Positions 1 to 7,433 are shown, counted from the stretch's first letter. The stretch: 16,925 bases of DNA from Candidatus Aminicenantota bacterium (GCA_030639705.1 DAOWKX010000029.1:1-16925), one strand, 5' to 3'. Notes: a model not told the origin generated them from the letters alone. Numbers and translations: made by a program.

Positions 1-255
1 AATATCGAAAGTATTTCCGATATGACAGAAAACCTGAGAGATTATAGAATAGACTTTTCCTCCTTACCCTATGCCCTTCAATTGAATAAGAGAGACCTGG
101 CCAATATTACCCCGGCCGATGAACTGATTGAAGCATTAAGACAGAAGGATGAACCGGTAATTGAAGCGGTTGCCTTGAAAGGGGAGGGAGTGGTGGATAC
201 CCTAAAAAGCATTTCAAAGCTGGTCATGGTAGAAGTGAAGCGGAAGTTGATGTGA
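1..255 (+). CDS. mglA: MglA-like small GTPase, C-terminal part (5' end outside window)
   Basis: The frame is open from base 1, so only the last 84 residues are visible. Two GTPase signatures can be read: NKRD, the guanine-specificity motif (NKxD, G4), and EAVALKGEGV at the G5 position, followed by the helix DTLKSISKLVMVEVKR that ends MglA proteins. MglA is a Ras-like cytoplasmic GTPase that sets cell polarity and drives motility or polar protein placement. Its switch is normally controlled by an MglB-type partner, often encoded next door, but any mglB would lie outside this window. The P-loop and switch regions are also outside, so activity cannot be judged. MglA identity is likely from the pattern around NKRD; another MglA-family GTPase is the main alternative. 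Confidence 0.8.
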   Translation, partial: NIESISDMTENLRDYRIDFSSLPYALQLNKRDLANITPADELIEALRQKDEPVIEAVALKGEGVVDTLKSISKLVMVEVKRKLM

Positions 256-357
256 TTTGTTAAATATTTAACCTTTCACTGAAAGAAATTTTTGTTCGGG
301 GAAAATAAAATTCTAAGGCCGCATGGCCAACCAGTTTTTTGGTGTTATGTATTGACT

Positions 358-386
358 TTCACAGTAATATCGTGTAAATTTATACT
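358..386 (+). promoter_or_regulatory. Sigma-70-type promoter of the HU-family gene
   Basis: TTCACA (358-363) and TATACT (381-386) are separated by exactly 17 bases, each one mismatch from consensus. The expected start near 393 would give a very short leader and would cut into the AAAGGAGG ribosome site at 391-398. An alternative pair in the same stretch is TTGACT (352-357) with TAAATT (375-380), also 17 apart, which would start near 387 and leave the ribosome site intact. Both are predictions. Confidence 0.5.
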
Positions 387-406
387 TTCAAAAGGAGGAT
401 TTTAAC

Positions 407-682
407 ATGAACAAGAATGAATTGGCAGTTCAAATGGTAAAGGATTCCAGTATCACCAAGAATGATGCGATTAAAATGATCGATGAATTTGTAGATATTC
501 TTACTGAAGAACTGATGAGCAAGGACGGAAAAGTCACACTGGTTGGATTCGGAACCTTCAAGATCCTTGAAAAAAAGCAAAAAAAAGGCAGAAATCCCAG
601 AACCGGTGAGGAAATTATAATACCCAGGAAGAAAGTGGTCAAATTTGTTCCTGGAAAAAAACTAAAGGAACTTGTTAAATAA
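407..682 (+). CDS. HU/IHF-family nucleoid DNA-binding protein
   Basis: This 91-residue protein has the full length of the HU/IHF family. An N-terminal helical dimerisation half (MNKNELAVQMVKDSSITKND) is followed by the signature GFGTFKILEKKQKKGRNPRT around residues 47-66, where the RNPRTG turn is the DNA-inserting beta arm, then IIIPRKKVVKFVPGKKLKE. Such proteins bind and bend DNA as dimers and compact the nucleoid. The start is secure: AAAGGAGG lies 8 bases before the ATG, behind a consensus-like promoter. The tRNA-Val gene begins 22 bases after the stop with no convincing terminator between, so read-through into tRNA and thrS is plausible. HU versus an IHF subunit cannot be settled here. 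Confidence 0.93.
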   Translation: MNKNELAVQMVKDSSITKNDAIKMIDEFVDILTEELMSKDGKVTLVGFGTFKILEKKQKKGRNPRTGEEIIIPRKKVVKFVPGKKLKELVK

Positions 683-704
683 TTTTTTTGAATATATCAT
701 TTCT

Positions 705-780
705 AGGCGCGTAGCTCAGTCCTGGTTAGAGTGCTACCTTGACACGGTAGAAGTCGACGGTTCGAGTCCGTCCGCGCCTA
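705..780 (+). tRNA. tRNA-Val (anticodon GAC)
   Basis: A full cloverleaf folds. The acceptor stem is AGGCGCG (705-711) with CGCGCCT (773-779), and A780 is the discriminator. The D stem is GCTC with GAGT. The anticodon stem CTACC (734-738) pairs with GGTAG (746-750) around the loop TTGACAC, giving anticodon GAC at 741-743, which reads valine GUC. The T arm is GACGG-TTCGAGT-CCGTC. No CCA is encoded. The gene lies 22 bases after the HU-family gene and 12 bases before the thrS ATG. A TATCAT box at 695-700 is too close to the mature 5' end to be an ordinary promoter, so co-transcription with the upstream gene is likely. Confidence 0.96.
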
Positions 781-792
781 TTCTTTATCCCC

Positions 793-2646
793 ATGAATGA
801 AAAAAAACAAAAGAAAACATTTTTATTAAAGATAGATGGAAAGTTAACCGATGTGGAAACTCCCGGTGATGAAAAAAGAAGTGCTGAAGAAGTCGATCCT
901 CTATCTCCTGAGGCCCTGCCGGTTTACAGACATTCGGCTGCCCATTTGATGGCCCATGCGGTAACGGAATTATTTCCCGATACCAGGTATGGTATTGGCC
1001 CGGCCATTGAAAATGGATTCTACTATGACTTTCTCACCAGCCATCCTTTTACTCCTGAAGACCTGCTGAAGATTTCCAAACTAATGAAACAGCTGATAAA
1101 ACAAAATATAATGATCGAACATGTCATCTGGAATAAACAAAAAGCACTTGATTATTTTAGCCAACAAAATCAAACCCTGAAAGTTGAGTTGATTTTAGAA
1201 AAAATTGAGAACGATGAAGTATCTCTGTATAAGCAGGGCGAGTTTATCGATCTGTGTCGGGGGCCCCATGTTCCTTCCACATCATTTTTAACCCACTTTA
1301 AATTATTGTCGGTTGCGGCAGCTTATTGGAAAGGTGACGAGAAGAACCAATCAATGCAGAGAATTTACGGCACAGTTTTCCCAACCCGGGAACAGCTCGA
1401 GGATTATGAGGAGTTCCTAAAAGAAGCAAAAAAAAGAGACCATCGAAAATTAGGACAGGATCTGGATTTATTTTCCATTCAAAATGAAGTTGGAGCAGGC
1501 CTGGTTCTATGGCACCCCAAGGGCAGTATCGTTCGGTACGAAATCGAAAAATACTGGACAGAGGAGCATTTAAAAGGTGGATATGACTTACTTTATACTC
1601 CGCATATTGCCAATATTGATCTGTGGGATACCAGCGGACATACTGATTTTTACAAAGAATATATGTTTCCAGCAATAGAGTTTGATAACGCCCGGTATCA
1701 ATTGAAACCGATGAACTGTCCGTTTCATATTGTGATTTTTAAATCAAAAAATCGAAGTTATCGCGACATGCCAATGAGATGGGCGGAACTGGGAACTGTT
1801 TACCGGTATGAACGGAGCGGGGTATTGCACGGTTTGATGAGAGTGAGGGGATTTACCCAGGATGATGCCCATATCTTCTGTACACCGGATCAATTAGAAG
1901 AAGAAGTGGAAAGATTAATTGATTTTAGTTTGAATATTCTGAGATCCTTTGGATTTAAGGATATGGATGTGTTTCTATCAACCCGTCCTGAAAAATATGT
2001 CGGGGATGTTGAAGACTGGGAACTTGCTACGGTAGCACTTGAAAAATCTCTGAAAAAAAGTGGGGTTGACTACCAGGTGGATCCCGGCGAAGGGGTTTTT
2101 TACGGTCCCAAAATAGACATCAAAATAAAAGATGTTCTTAATCGTTCCTGGCAGTGCACTACGATTCAGGTTGATTTTAATTTGCCCAGAGGATTCAACC
2201 TGAAATATTCAGATGACCAGGGAAAAATCAGACAACCCATTGTTATTCATCGTGCATTACTGGGATCTATGGAAAGATTTTTCGGTGTGTTGATAGAACA
2301 TTATGGTGGTTTCTTTCCCCTGTGGCTGGCTCCGGTTCAGGTGGTGGTTATTCCCATCACCGATAGAAATGTTGAATATGCTAAGGTGATCTATAAGGAA
2401 TTGCTGAATAATCAAATAAGAGCATCTATGGACCAGAGGAGTGAAGGAGTGGGGAAAAAAATTAGAGATGCAGAAATGCAAAAAATCCCCCATATGATAA
2501 TTATCGGAGATGAAGAGCAGCAAAATAAAAATATTAGCCATAGAATTCATAAAAAAGGTGATCAAGGAAAAATGAATTTAGACGAATTTATTCAAAAGGT
2601 AAACAAAATTATTTGTGAAAAGGATTTAGATTATGAAGTATTATAG
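793..2646 (+). CDS. thrS: Threonyl-tRNA synthetase with reduced N-terminal domain
   Basis: ThrRS charges tRNA-Thr in the cytoplasm. Visible in order are a short N-terminal stretch, the editing domain with H47-x3-H51 and C155/H159 (CRGPH), and the class II core with zinc ligands C309 (MNCPFH), H360 (DDAH) and H486 (VIHRALLGS). Motif 2 is around RYERSG, and the anticodon-binding domain begins near APVQVVVIPI. At 617 residues it is about 25 shorter than the E. coli enzyme, and all the loss is before the editing domain: only 46 residues precede H47, too few for a complete TGS domain. An in-frame stop at 748-750 inside the tRNA and the lack of another start codon fix ATG 793. No ribosome site precedes it, since only 12 bases separate it from the tRNA. 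The gene overlaps infC by 14 bases. Confidence 0.97.
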   Translation: MNEKKQKKTFLLKIDGKLTDVETPGDEKRSAEEVDPLSPEALPVYRHSAAHLMAHAVTELFPDTRYGIGPAIENGFYYDFLTSHPFTPEDLLKISKLMKQLIKQNIMIEHVIWNKQKALDYFSQQNQTLKVELILEKIENDEVSLYKQGEFIDLCRGPHVPSTSFLTHFKLLSVAAAYWKGDEKNQSMQRIYGTVFPTREQLEDYEEFLKEAKKRDHRKLGQDLDLFSIQNEVGAGLVLWHPKGSIVRYEIEKYWTEEHLKGGYDLLYTPHIANIDLWDTSGHTDFYKEYMFPAIEFDNARYQLKPMNCPFHIVIFKSKNRSYRDMPMRWAELGTVYRYERSGVLHGLMRVRGFTQDDAHIFCTPDQLEEEVERLIDFSLNILRSFGFKDMDVFLSTRPEKYVGDVEDWELATVALEKSLKKSGVDYQVDPGEGVFYGPKIDIKIKDVLNRSWQCTTIQVDFNLPRGFNLKYSDDQGKIRQPIVIHRALLGSMERFFGVLIEHYGGFFPLWLAPVQVVVIPITDRNVEYAKVIYKELLNNQIRASMDQRSEGVGKKIRDAEMQKIPHMIIIGDEEQQNKNISHRIHKKGDQGKMNLDEFIQKVNKIICEKDLDYEVL

Positions 2647-3196
2647 ACCCAGGAGAACCAAAAGGCCTCATTGTATTAATAAAGAAATAAGAGCAGACAA
2701 AGTCAGATTGATTGATGAAAATAAAACACAGGTGGGTATTGTTACGATAAAAGAAGCATTGGATTTTGCCCAGGAAAAGGAATTGGACCTGGTCGAAATT
2801 TCACCCAAGGCAAATCCACCGGTTTGCCGTATACTTAATTATGGTAAATTCCTTTACTCGCTTCAAAAAAAAACCCACGAAGCCCAGAAGCAGCAGAGAA
2901 AAATACATATAAAGGAGATAAAATTTACACCTGCTATCGGTGATCATGATATCGAAGTTAAATTAAAAAAAATTAAACAATTCCTTGAAGATGGTGACAA
3001 GGTAAAAGTAACCATATGGCTGAGAGGAAGACAAAAAAGGAAGCCGGAGATGTTAGAGGTTATGACCAAACGGATCATAAATATCATAAAGAATTTTGCC
3101 GAAATCGAATCAACACCCAGAACCCTGCGATTCAGCTGTTCAATCCTGATCGGTCAAAAGAAAGGAGGAAAAGATGCCGAAACTAAAAACCCATAA
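2633..3196 (+). CDS. infC: Translation initiation factor IF-3
   Basis: IF-3 binds the 30S subunit, checks start-codon pairing and prevents premature 50S joining. This 187-residue protein shows the N-domain signature INKEIRADKVRLID and VEISPKANPPVCRILNYGKF, then the C-domain from IKEIKFTPAIGDHDIEVKLK to WLRGRQKRKPEM. The start overlaps the end of thrS by 14 bases and has AAAAGGA (2618-2624) 8 bases upstream. It is an ordinary ATG, unlike the rare ATT start of E. coli infC, so the classical start-codon autoregulation is not evident. The last eight codons, rich in Lys and Gly, overlap rpmI and contain its ribosome site, an arrangement that couples translation of the two genes. The order infC-rpmI-rplT is widely conserved. 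Confidence 0.97.
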   Translation: MKYYRPRRTKRPHCINKEIRADKVRLIDENKTQVGIVTIKEALDFAQEKELDLVEISPKANPPVCRILNYGKFLYSLQKKTHEAQKQQRKIHIKEIKFTPAIGDHDIEVKLKKIKQFLEDGDKVKVTIWLRGRQKRKPEMLEVMTKRIINIIKNFAEIESTPRTLRFSCSILIGQKKGGKDAETKNP

Positions 3197-3371
3197 AGGG
3201 GCTAAAAAGCGATTTAAAGTAACTGCAAAAGGTAAAATAAAAAGACGCAAAGCGTTTGCGTCTCATATCCTTACCAAAAAAAATCAAAAGAGGAAACGAA
3301 ACCTCAGGAAACCGACACTGGTTTCAAAAGAGGAATCAAAAAACATGCGAAACCTATTGCCTTATGAATAA
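3174..3371 (+). CDS. rpmI: 50S ribosomal protein L35
   Basis: This is a 65-residue, highly basic protein of the normal L35 length. The family signature MPKLKTHKGAKKRFKVTAKG opens it, followed by KRRKAFASHILTKK and the conserved tail with NLRKPTLVSKEE. It is a structural component of the large ribosomal subunit. The start lies inside the end of infC (23-base overlap) with AAAGGAGG ending 6 bases before the ATG, so translation is probably coupled to infC. rplT follows 12 bases after the stop. Confidence 0.97.
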   Translation: MPKLKTHKGAKKRFKVTAKGKIKRRKAFASHILTKKNQKRKRNLRKPTLVSKEESKNMRNLLPYE

Positions 3372-3383
3372 ACGGAGGGAAAA

Positions 3384-3737
3384 ATGGCACGAGTACGAAG
3401 AGGAAATCGAAAGTTATTAAGACGAAAAAAGATTTTAAAACAGGCAAAAGGCTATTTTGGCGCCAGGAGAAAGAATTACCGAACCGCCAAAGAAGCTGTC
3501 GAGAGAGCATTGACCTATTCCTACAGAGACAGACGAAACAAAAAAAGACAATTTAGAAGATTATGGAATATCAGAATAAATGCTGCAGTTCGAGCACATG
3601 ATTTAAATTATTCCCGTTTCATATATGGTTTAAATAAAGCAAACATCAAATTGAACCGAAAAATATTGGCCAATTTAGCAGTATCTGAACCTCAGACTTT
3701 TTCTGAGATCGTGAAAAAAGCAAAAGTTTACATATGA
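3384..3737 (+). CDS. rplT: 50S ribosomal protein L20
   Basis: L20 binds 23S rRNA early in 50S assembly and in several bacteria represses its own infC-rpmI-rplT operon. The 117-residue protein is the usual length. It begins MARVRRGNRKLLRRKKILKQ, has the basic stretch AKGYFGARRKNYRTAKEAVE, then RDRRNKKRQFRRLWNIRINA and the globular C-terminal half with SRFIYGLNKANIKLNRKILA. A CGGAGGG ribosome site precedes the ATG. The stop codon overlaps the pheS start as ATGA (4-base overlap). No long leader exists upstream of infC or rpmI in which a Bacillus-type L20-binding pseudoknot could sit, so if autoregulation occurs the site must lie in coding sequence. Confidence 0.97.
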   Translation: MARVRRGNRKLLRRKKILKQAKGYFGARRKNYRTAKEAVERALTYSYRDRRNKKRQFRRLWNIRINAAVRAHDLNYSRFIYGLNKANIKLNRKILANLAVSEPQTFSEIVKKAKVYI

Positions 3738-4765
3738 TAAATGAACTAAAAAAAGAGATTGAAAAAGCCAAAACATGTTTTCTTGAAGACCTGAATATCA
3801 TTCAATCCTCAAAAGAACTCATTCAAATTAAGGACAATTACCTTAGCAGGAAAAAGGGAATTGTCACGGAATTTATGAAACAGATCAAGAATTTATCTGC
3901 GGAAGATAAGCCCCTGGCGGGAAAATTGATCAATGAATTCAAAGTGGAAGTGGAAAAGCAATTAAATCTCATCCATGACCGGTTATCATACGGGAAAAAG
4001 AATGAGATAGACTATTCACTTCCCGCGTTTGATATCCCCGTTGGATCTCCCCATCTGCTATCCATTGTGAGAACCGCCCTGGAAAATATTTTTTTGGAAA
4101 TGGGATATGAAATCACCCATGGTCCGGAGGTTGAAACTGAATATAACAATTTTACTGCCCTGAATATGCAAGAGGGTCACCCGGCCCGCAATGAGCAAGA
4201 TACATTTTTTATAAAAGGGTATAGCGACATCATTTTAAGAACCCATACCTCACCGGTACAAATTAGATATATGGAGAATCATCAACCCCCAATAAAAATC
4301 ATTTCTCCCGGGAAAGCATTCAGAAAAGATGAACCAGATGCCACCCATACACCTGTTTTCAGTCAGATAGAGGGACTGCTGGTAGACAAGGGGATTCATT
4401 TTTCACATTTAAAGGGAACCCTCGAACTGTTTATCAAATCTTTTTTTGGCCAGAATGTAAGCTTACGTTTCAGACCCGGTTACTTTCCGTTTACCGAACC
4501 ATCTGCCGAGGTGGATATCAGTTGTTACTTATGTAATGGCAGTAATCCGGAATGCCGTATTTGCAAAGGTACCGGGTGGCTTGAAATACTTGGCAGCGGA
4601 ATGGTCCATCCCCGGGTTTTGGAAAATTGTAATATTGATCCGGAAAAATACTCGGGTTTTGCTTTTGGAATGGGAATTGAACGAATTGCCATGCTAAAGT
4701 ATGGGATTAGTGATATTCGAATGTTTTATGATAATGATTTAAGATTTTTAAAGCAGTTTGGTTAA
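3734..4765 (+). CDS. pheS: Phenylalanyl-tRNA synthetase alpha chain
   Basis: This is the catalytic subunit of the (alpha-beta)2 PheRS that charges tRNA-Phe. It has 343 residues, the normal size. The first ~85 residues are charged and helical, as in the tRNA-binding coiled coil of the family. The class II core shows DIPVGSPHLLSIV, motif 2 in KAFRKDEPDATHTPVFSQIE (about residues 194-213) and motif 3 in GFAFGMGIERIAMLKYGI near the C terminus. Four cysteines, C264-x2-C267-x6-C274-x2-C277, precede GTGWLEILGSGMVHP. This cluster occurs in PheS of many bacteria but not in E. coli, and could bind a metal. The start overlaps the rplT stop (ATGA), and pheT begins 2 bases after the pheS stop. Confidence 0.97.
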   Translation: MINELKKEIEKAKTCFLEDLNIIQSSKELIQIKDNYLSRKKGIVTEFMKQIKNLSAEDKPLAGKLINEFKVEVEKQLNLIHDRLSYGKKNEIDYSLPAFDIPVGSPHLLSIVRTALENIFLEMGYEITHGPEVETEYNNFTALNMQEGHPARNEQDTFFIKGYSDIILRTHTSPVQIRYMENHQPPIKIISPGKAFRKDEPDATHTPVFSQIEGLLVDKGIHFSHLKGTLELFIKSFFGQNVSLRFRPGYFPFTEPSAEVDISCYLCNGSNPECRICKGTGWLEILGSGMVHPRVLENCNIDPEKYSGFAFGMGIERIAMLKYGISDIRMFYDNDLRFLKQFG

Positions 4766-4767
4766 CC

Positions 4768-6843
4768 ATGAGAATTAATATTGATTATTTAAAACAATTT
4801 CTAAATATTGAGGATGCGAAGATCATCTCAAAACATCTATCAAGAGCTCAGAAAAGGGATGTATGGAAAGAGTTATTTGCCTCTGTTGGGTTGGAAACCA
4901 CTGAAATCATTGATTTTAAAGGCAAAGATATTTTTGAAATTGAAATTACCCCCAATCGACCGGACTGGCTTTCCCATTATGGGGTGGCTCGAGATCTCCA
5001 TTCAAAACTGCCTGAACTCGATTTTCATACTCCTAACATAACCGACAGAAAATTTGAAAAAAACAAGGATAATTTTACAATTAATATTGAAAATAAAGAT
5101 GATTGTGGCCGATATATTGCTTGCATTATCAGAAACATTGAAGTCAAAGAATCCACAGAAGGAATCAAGGAATTGCTCGAAAGCTTTGGCCTCAGGCCCA
5201 TTAATAACTTTGTGGATGTATCCAACCTGATTGTCACGACTATTGGTCATCCCATCCATATGTTTGACCTTGACAAACTGAAGGGAAATGAAATTAATAT
5301 CAGGCGGGCACAAAAAGGTGAAGGAATTGGTCTGCTGGACGGAAAGGAAATCGAGCTTAATGAAGATTTCCTGGTTATTGCTGACAGGTCGAATCCGGTT
5401 GCCCTGGCAGGAATTATGGGAGGTGAATATTCGGGCGTCACCCAGGAAACCAGGAACATACTCATTGAGAGTGCATACTTCAATCCGGCAGTTATCAGAA
5501 AAGCTGCAAAAAAGATCGGAATAAAAAGTGAGGCGTCTTTTAGATTCGAAAGAGGTGCTGATATATTAATTCCTCCTCCTGCCATAAACATGGCTCTGGA
5601 TATGATTGAAAAATCAGAGAGTCATTCATTAGACATCAGCTATTATGATGATCGGTTCCCTGCCGATTTTGTGCCGAAAAAAATTCAACTGGATAAAATA
5701 TATCCTTCTGCATATTCTGGAATTCAGATAAGTGAAAACATTGCTTTTAAAATCCTGATCGATCTCGGATTCGGACTCGATGACCGGGGAGATCATTGGG
5801 AGGTTGAGGTTCCATCCTTCCGGGTTGATATCTATGGAAAGCAAGATATGGTGGAAGAAATTATCAGGGTATATGGATATGATCGATTGACATCAGAAAT
5901 CCCAAAAACAACGAGTTCAATCGTAAAAATGGATGTAAAACGGGAATTGAACCAGGAAATAAGGAATCATCTCACTTCCATTGGTTTTTTTGAGGTCATG
6001 AACTATATTTTCATAAGTCCTGAAGAACACAGTTTTTTTTCCCGAGACAGGGACTTTCTTGAAATCAGAAATCCCCTGGGTAAAGATTTTTCAATACTGA
6101 GAAAATCATTATTTCCCGGACTATTAAAGAACATCCTTCTGAATTTTAATCATTCGATCCCCGGTGTCGGTTTATTTGAATACGGGAATCAGTTTGGGAT
6201 TGCGAATCAGGAAATTCAGGAAAAAGAAATCCTGGCTATAGGCGCATCGGGACAGTACCAGAAAGAAAACTGGAAAAATAAGCAGGGACAGGAATTTGAT
6301 TTTTTCATTTTTAAATCCTTGATATTTTCATTATTTTCCAAATTGAAGATTTCATTAATATTAAAAGATAAGCATAAACAATTCTTTGATAGAGACTGTT
6401 CTTTTTCGGTCTTCATTAAAGGCCAGGAAGTAGGACACATGGGAATCCTTAAAAAGGAGATTCTGGACTGGTATAAATTAGAAAAACCGGTTATGTTGGC
6501 CGAATTTTTTGTTTCAGGGATAATCAAAAATATCGAGACAAAGTCTTTTCAGATGTGGAATAAATATCCTTCCTACGATAGAGATCTTTCCTTCCTGATG
6601 AATAAAAACCTGAAATATAGCCAGCTGGAAGCGGCTATTTGTGAATTAAAACCCGATTCTTTGGAAAACCACACCCTTTTTGACCGTTACCAGGGTAAAG
6701 GAATCCCGGAGGACAAAATAAGCCTGTCAATGACTTTTTCATACAGTAACAATCAAAAAATATTAATAAATGAGGAGATTAATGAGATGCATACAAATTT
6801 TATAAACAAATTGATTAAGAAGTTTGATTTAATTCAAAGATAA
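4768..6843 (+). CDS. pheT: Phenylalanyl-tRNA synthetase beta chain lacking the tRNA-binding OB insert
   Basis: This is the large PheRS subunit, which edits mischarged Tyr-tRNA-Phe and completes the holoenzyme. At 691 residues it is about 100 shorter than E. coli PheT. The N-terminal segment runs from MRINIDYLKQFLN through SVGLETTEII directly into FEIEITPNRPDWLS, so the EMAP/OB-fold tRNA-binding domain that normally lies between these motifs (about residues 40-150 of the E. coli protein) is missing. The B3/B4 editing region is present (RPINNFVDVSNLIVTTIGHP, ALAGIMGG, SFRFERGAD), as are the B5 and catalytic-like domains and the C-terminal ferredoxin-fold anticodon-binding domain (WNKYPSYDRDLSFLM onward). 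The reading frame is intact, so this is a domain loss and not a frameshift. Confidence 0.95.
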   Translation: MRINIDYLKQFLNIEDAKIISKHLSRAQKRDVWKELFASVGLETTEIIDFKGKDIFEIEITPNRPDWLSHYGVARDLHSKLPELDFHTPNITDRKFEKNKDNFTINIENKDDCGRYIACIIRNIEVKESTEGIKELLESFGLRPINNFVDVSNLIVTTIGHPIHMFDLDKLKGNEINIRRAQKGEGIGLLDGKEIELNEDFLVIADRSNPVALAGIMGGEYSGVTQETRNILIESAYFNPAVIRKAAKKIGIKSEASFRFERGADILIPPPAINMALDMIEKSESHSLDISYYDDRFPADFVPKKIQLDKIYPSAYSGIQISENIAFKILIDLGFGLDDRGDHWEVEVPSFRVDIYGKQDMVEEIIRVYGYDRLTSEIPKTTSSIVKMDVKRELNQEIRNHLTSIGFFEVMNYIFISPEEHSFFSRDRDFLEIRNPLGKDFSILRKSLFPGLLKNILLNFNHSIPGVGLFEYGNQFGIANQEIQEKEILAIGASGQYQKENWKNKQGQEFDFFIFKSLIFSLFSKLKISLILKDKHKQFFDRDCSFSVFIKGQEVGHMGILKKEILDWYKLEKPVMLAEFFVSGIIKNIETKSFQMWNKYPSYDRDLSFLMNKNLKYSQLEAAICELKPDSLENHTLFDRYQGKGIPEDKISLSMTFSYSNNQKILINEEINEMHTNFINKLIKKFDLIQR

Positions 6844-6854
6844 GGAGTGTATAT

Positions 6855-7055
6855 ATGGATATGGAAGAGTTTAATAAACTGGAGGAAAAAGTAAACAACC
6901 TTGTGAATGTTTTAAAAAGACTTAAAGAAGAAAATAAAAAATTGAGAATAGAATTGAATGAACAAAAGAAAGGTGCAACCGAGCTGGACAAAGAACGACT
7001 TGAAGTTAAGGACAAAATTAAATCTTTAATAGAATTGATTGAATCGATTGAATAA
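6855..7055 (+). CDS. Small coiled-coil protein, ZapB-like
   Basis: This 66-residue protein consists almost entirely of charged heptad-like helix: NKLEEKVNNLVNVLKRLKEE and KKLRIELNEQ, then DKERLEVKDKIKSLIELIES. It has no cysteine or signal peptide. AAGGAG lies 7 bases before the ATG, and the next gene starts one base after the stop. Size, coiled-coil character and position directly before zapA suggest a ZapB-type division protein, which in E. coli bridges ZapA-decorated FtsZ filaments to the chromosome terminus through MatP. Sequence similarity cannot prove this, because short coiled coils resemble one another by composition, so the name rests on context. No gene symbol is assigned. Confidence 0.7.
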   Translation: MDMEEFNKLEEKVNNLVNVLKRLKEENKKLRIELNEQKKGATELDKERLEVKDKIKSLIELIESIE

Positions 7056-7056
7056 T

Positions 7057-7380
7057 ATGAGAAGACAAGTCGAGGTTAAAATTGCGGGAAAGACTTTTGT
7101 CTTTAACCTGCCCAAAGACATTAAGCCCGATGAATTTGCTGAAATTGCAGGCTATGTGGAGAACAAGATGAATAAGATAAAAGCAGAATTAATGGACCTG
7201 GATTCCTTTAAATTGGGTTTGCTCACCTCACTCAATATTGCTGAAGAATTATTTTCATTAAAAAAAGAAAACCAAAGTCTTAGAAACATGCTCAATAAAA
7301 TTGATACCATTGTATCCCCGGTGGATGAGGAAGTAAGTCCAGAAGATAGCAAAAAGGTATCAATTCGTTTTTCCTCCTGA
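7057..7380 (+). CDS. zapA: Cell division protein ZapA
   Basis: ZapA is a cytoplasmic protein that cross-links FtsZ filaments at the division ring. From ATG 7057 it has 107 residues, typical of the family: an N-terminal globular head (RRQVEVKIAGKTFVFNLPKD) followed by a long helix (ELMDLDSFKLGLLTSLNIAE, then LFSLKKENQSLRNML) that forms the coiled-coil dimer. An in-frame TTG at 7039 would add six residues, but the head motif aligns better with the ATG, which sits one base after the stop of the upstream coiled-coil gene. No ribosome site is visible, so translation is probably coupled to that gene. The C-terminal ~20 residues (SPVDEEVSPEDSKKVSIRFS) look disordered. Confidence 0.85.
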   Translation: MRRQVEVKIAGKTFVFNLPKDIKPDEFAEIAGYVENKMNKIKAELMDLDSFKLGLLTSLNIAEELFSLKKENQSLRNMLNKIDTIVSPVDEEVSPEDSKKVSIRFSS

Positions 7381-7433
7381 TTTATTATCTTTCTTCCTGA
7401 AACATTATGACAAAATAGGAGAAAAAAAGGAGG
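7373..7433 (+). promoter_or_regulatory. Possible anti-Shine-Dalgarno pairing at the zapA-rny junction
   Basis: CCTCCT (7373-7378), overlapping the zapA stop codon, is exactly complementary to AGGAGG (7428-7433), the ribosome site of rny. Pairing would hide that site until a ribosome finishing zapA opened it. The duplex is only 6 base pairs with a 49-base loop, so this is weak evidence. The 61-base gap is the longest between genes from thrS to the cupin. Confidence 0.25.

Noticed and set aside
273..340. Possible terminators after the mglA-like gene: CTTTC-ACT-GAAAG (273-285) followed by AAATTTTTG, and GGCC-GCAT-GGCC (317-328) followed by TTTTTT at 335-340.
   Set aside because: The stems are only five and four pairs long, and the second T run is six bases away from its stem. 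Neither makes a convincing intrinsic terminator.
672..700. TTGTTA and TATCAT 17 bases apart as a private promoter for tRNA-Val.
   Set aside because: The -10 box ends only four bases before the mature tRNA 5' end, so transcription would start inside the tRNA. Co-transcription from upstream fits better.
781..792. An E. coli-type ThrRS operator (tRNA-Thr mimic) before thrS.
   Set aside because: Only 12 bases lie between the tRNA-Val gene and the start codon, so there is no space for such a fold, and the upstream tRNA is for valine.
2633..2690. A non-canonical ATT start for infC, as in E. coli.
   Set aside because: ATT codons occur in frame, but ATG 2633 has a ribosome site eight bases upstream and gives the full N-domain, so no rare start is needed.
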